From positions 1-64,000 of the forward strand of contig VSPO01000004.1 in NCBI GenBank assembly GCA_009775375.1: DNA of 64,000 bases, written 5' to 3'. The notes under the pieces were generated by a model. That model was given only the letters and a program-made list of their open reading frames with translations, searched no databases and was not told the DNA's origin. Both the position numbers and the translations under genes were made by a program. This DNA is from Muribaculaceae bacterium (GTDB lineage: Bacteria > Bacteroidota > Bacteroidia > Bacteroidales > Muribaculaceae). The first letter of the stretch is position 1. Every line of letters begins with the position of its first letter. Of the stretch, positions 63,704 to 64,000 are shown one piece after another.

Positions 63704-64000
63704 AACTTAGATGTTTTATTAGAGTTTATATCATTTTAACAAATAAAAATTCCCTATGTTCAAAATCTTTGAGGAAGAATGATAATTTATCTTTTATATG
63801 CCAGATCCGGAGACGGACAGACATTGATAATTTGCAATACTAATGAGGTGGAGAGTTTTTTTTCGACGGGAGAAGAGGAGCTGATATTTTTGAGATTATC
63901 TTAGACAGCAAGAGGGCGACTTCTGATGTGAGAATGTGATAGGATATGATCGAGAATAGCTTTTGGGCGACGGAAACATAATTTATTAAATAAGGAAGAG
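63704..64000. other. Window-edge intergenic region, nothing supported
   Basis: The 297 bases are A/T-rich and contain no open reading frame that can be defended on either strand. No clear promoter for the leftward operon is visible, so its control region may lie further right or it may be read through from a gene beyond the window. Confidence 0.5.

Overview
The window is chromosomal DNA of an anaerobic Bacteroidota, order Bacteroidales, and the gene set fits Muribaculaceae best (inference). Evidence: a SusC/SusD pair with a hybrid two-component regulator and a GH97 enzyme, a complete Na+-translocating NADH:quinone reductase, cytochrome bd with a DUF4492 protein, pyruvate:ferredoxin oxidoreductase, a type IX secretion sorting domain, and repeated promoters of the Bacteroidota type (TTTG, about 20 bases, TAnnTTTG). 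No rRNA, CRISPR array, prophage or intact insertion sequence was seen.

Layout. 0-3.4 kb: cydAB and DUF4492 (-). 3.6-6.5 kb: DUF4494, a YggS-type PLP protein and a FucP-like MFS carrier (+). 6.6-10.9 kb: a NapH-NapG-like fusion, a Tat-exported ferredoxin aldo/keto reductase, tatA and tatC (+). 10.9-14.8 kb: a secreted C10 cysteine protease, an RluA-type pseudouridine synthase and initiator tRNA (-). 15.3-21.9 kb: TetR, KAS III, fabG, ispD, recG and a DbpA-like helicase (+). 22-25.8 kb: nifJ. 26-38.6 kb: a small polysaccharide utilisation locus (hybrid regulator, SusC, SusD, GH97). 38.6-42.5 kb: biotin operon bioA-bioF-bioGC (-). 42.5-45.1 kb: a low-GC type II restriction-modification pair and a gene remnant (-). 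45.1-48.9 kb: priA and two beta-barrel proteins. 49.2-50.4 kb: a DUF59 protein and lpxH (+). 50.5-50.8 kb: a probable small RNA and a palindromic repeat. 50.8-54.1 kb: a small membrane protein, a 3'-5' exonuclease, bioD and glyA (-). 54.2-60.4 kb: nqrABCDEF (-). 60.5-63.7 kb: a TPR protein, a PstS-like lipoprotein and a small membrane protein (-).

How it works together. NQR, cytochrome bd and PFOR are core energy genes of an anaerobe that can respire traces of oxygen. The 6.6-10.9 kb cluster joins a predicted quinol-oxidising Fe-S membrane module and a periplasmic Fe-S reductase to the Tat translocase both would need. The GH97 enzyme carries both catalytic residues expected of the retaining (alpha-galactosidase-like) branch, so the PUL probably takes up an alpha-linked galactoside or related glycan.

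The items most worth following up are the NapH-NapG fusion with an internal twin-arginine motif, the small-RNA candidate at about 50580-50672 with a textbook promoter and terminator, and a near-perfect 22-bp palindrome just upstream of bioA.
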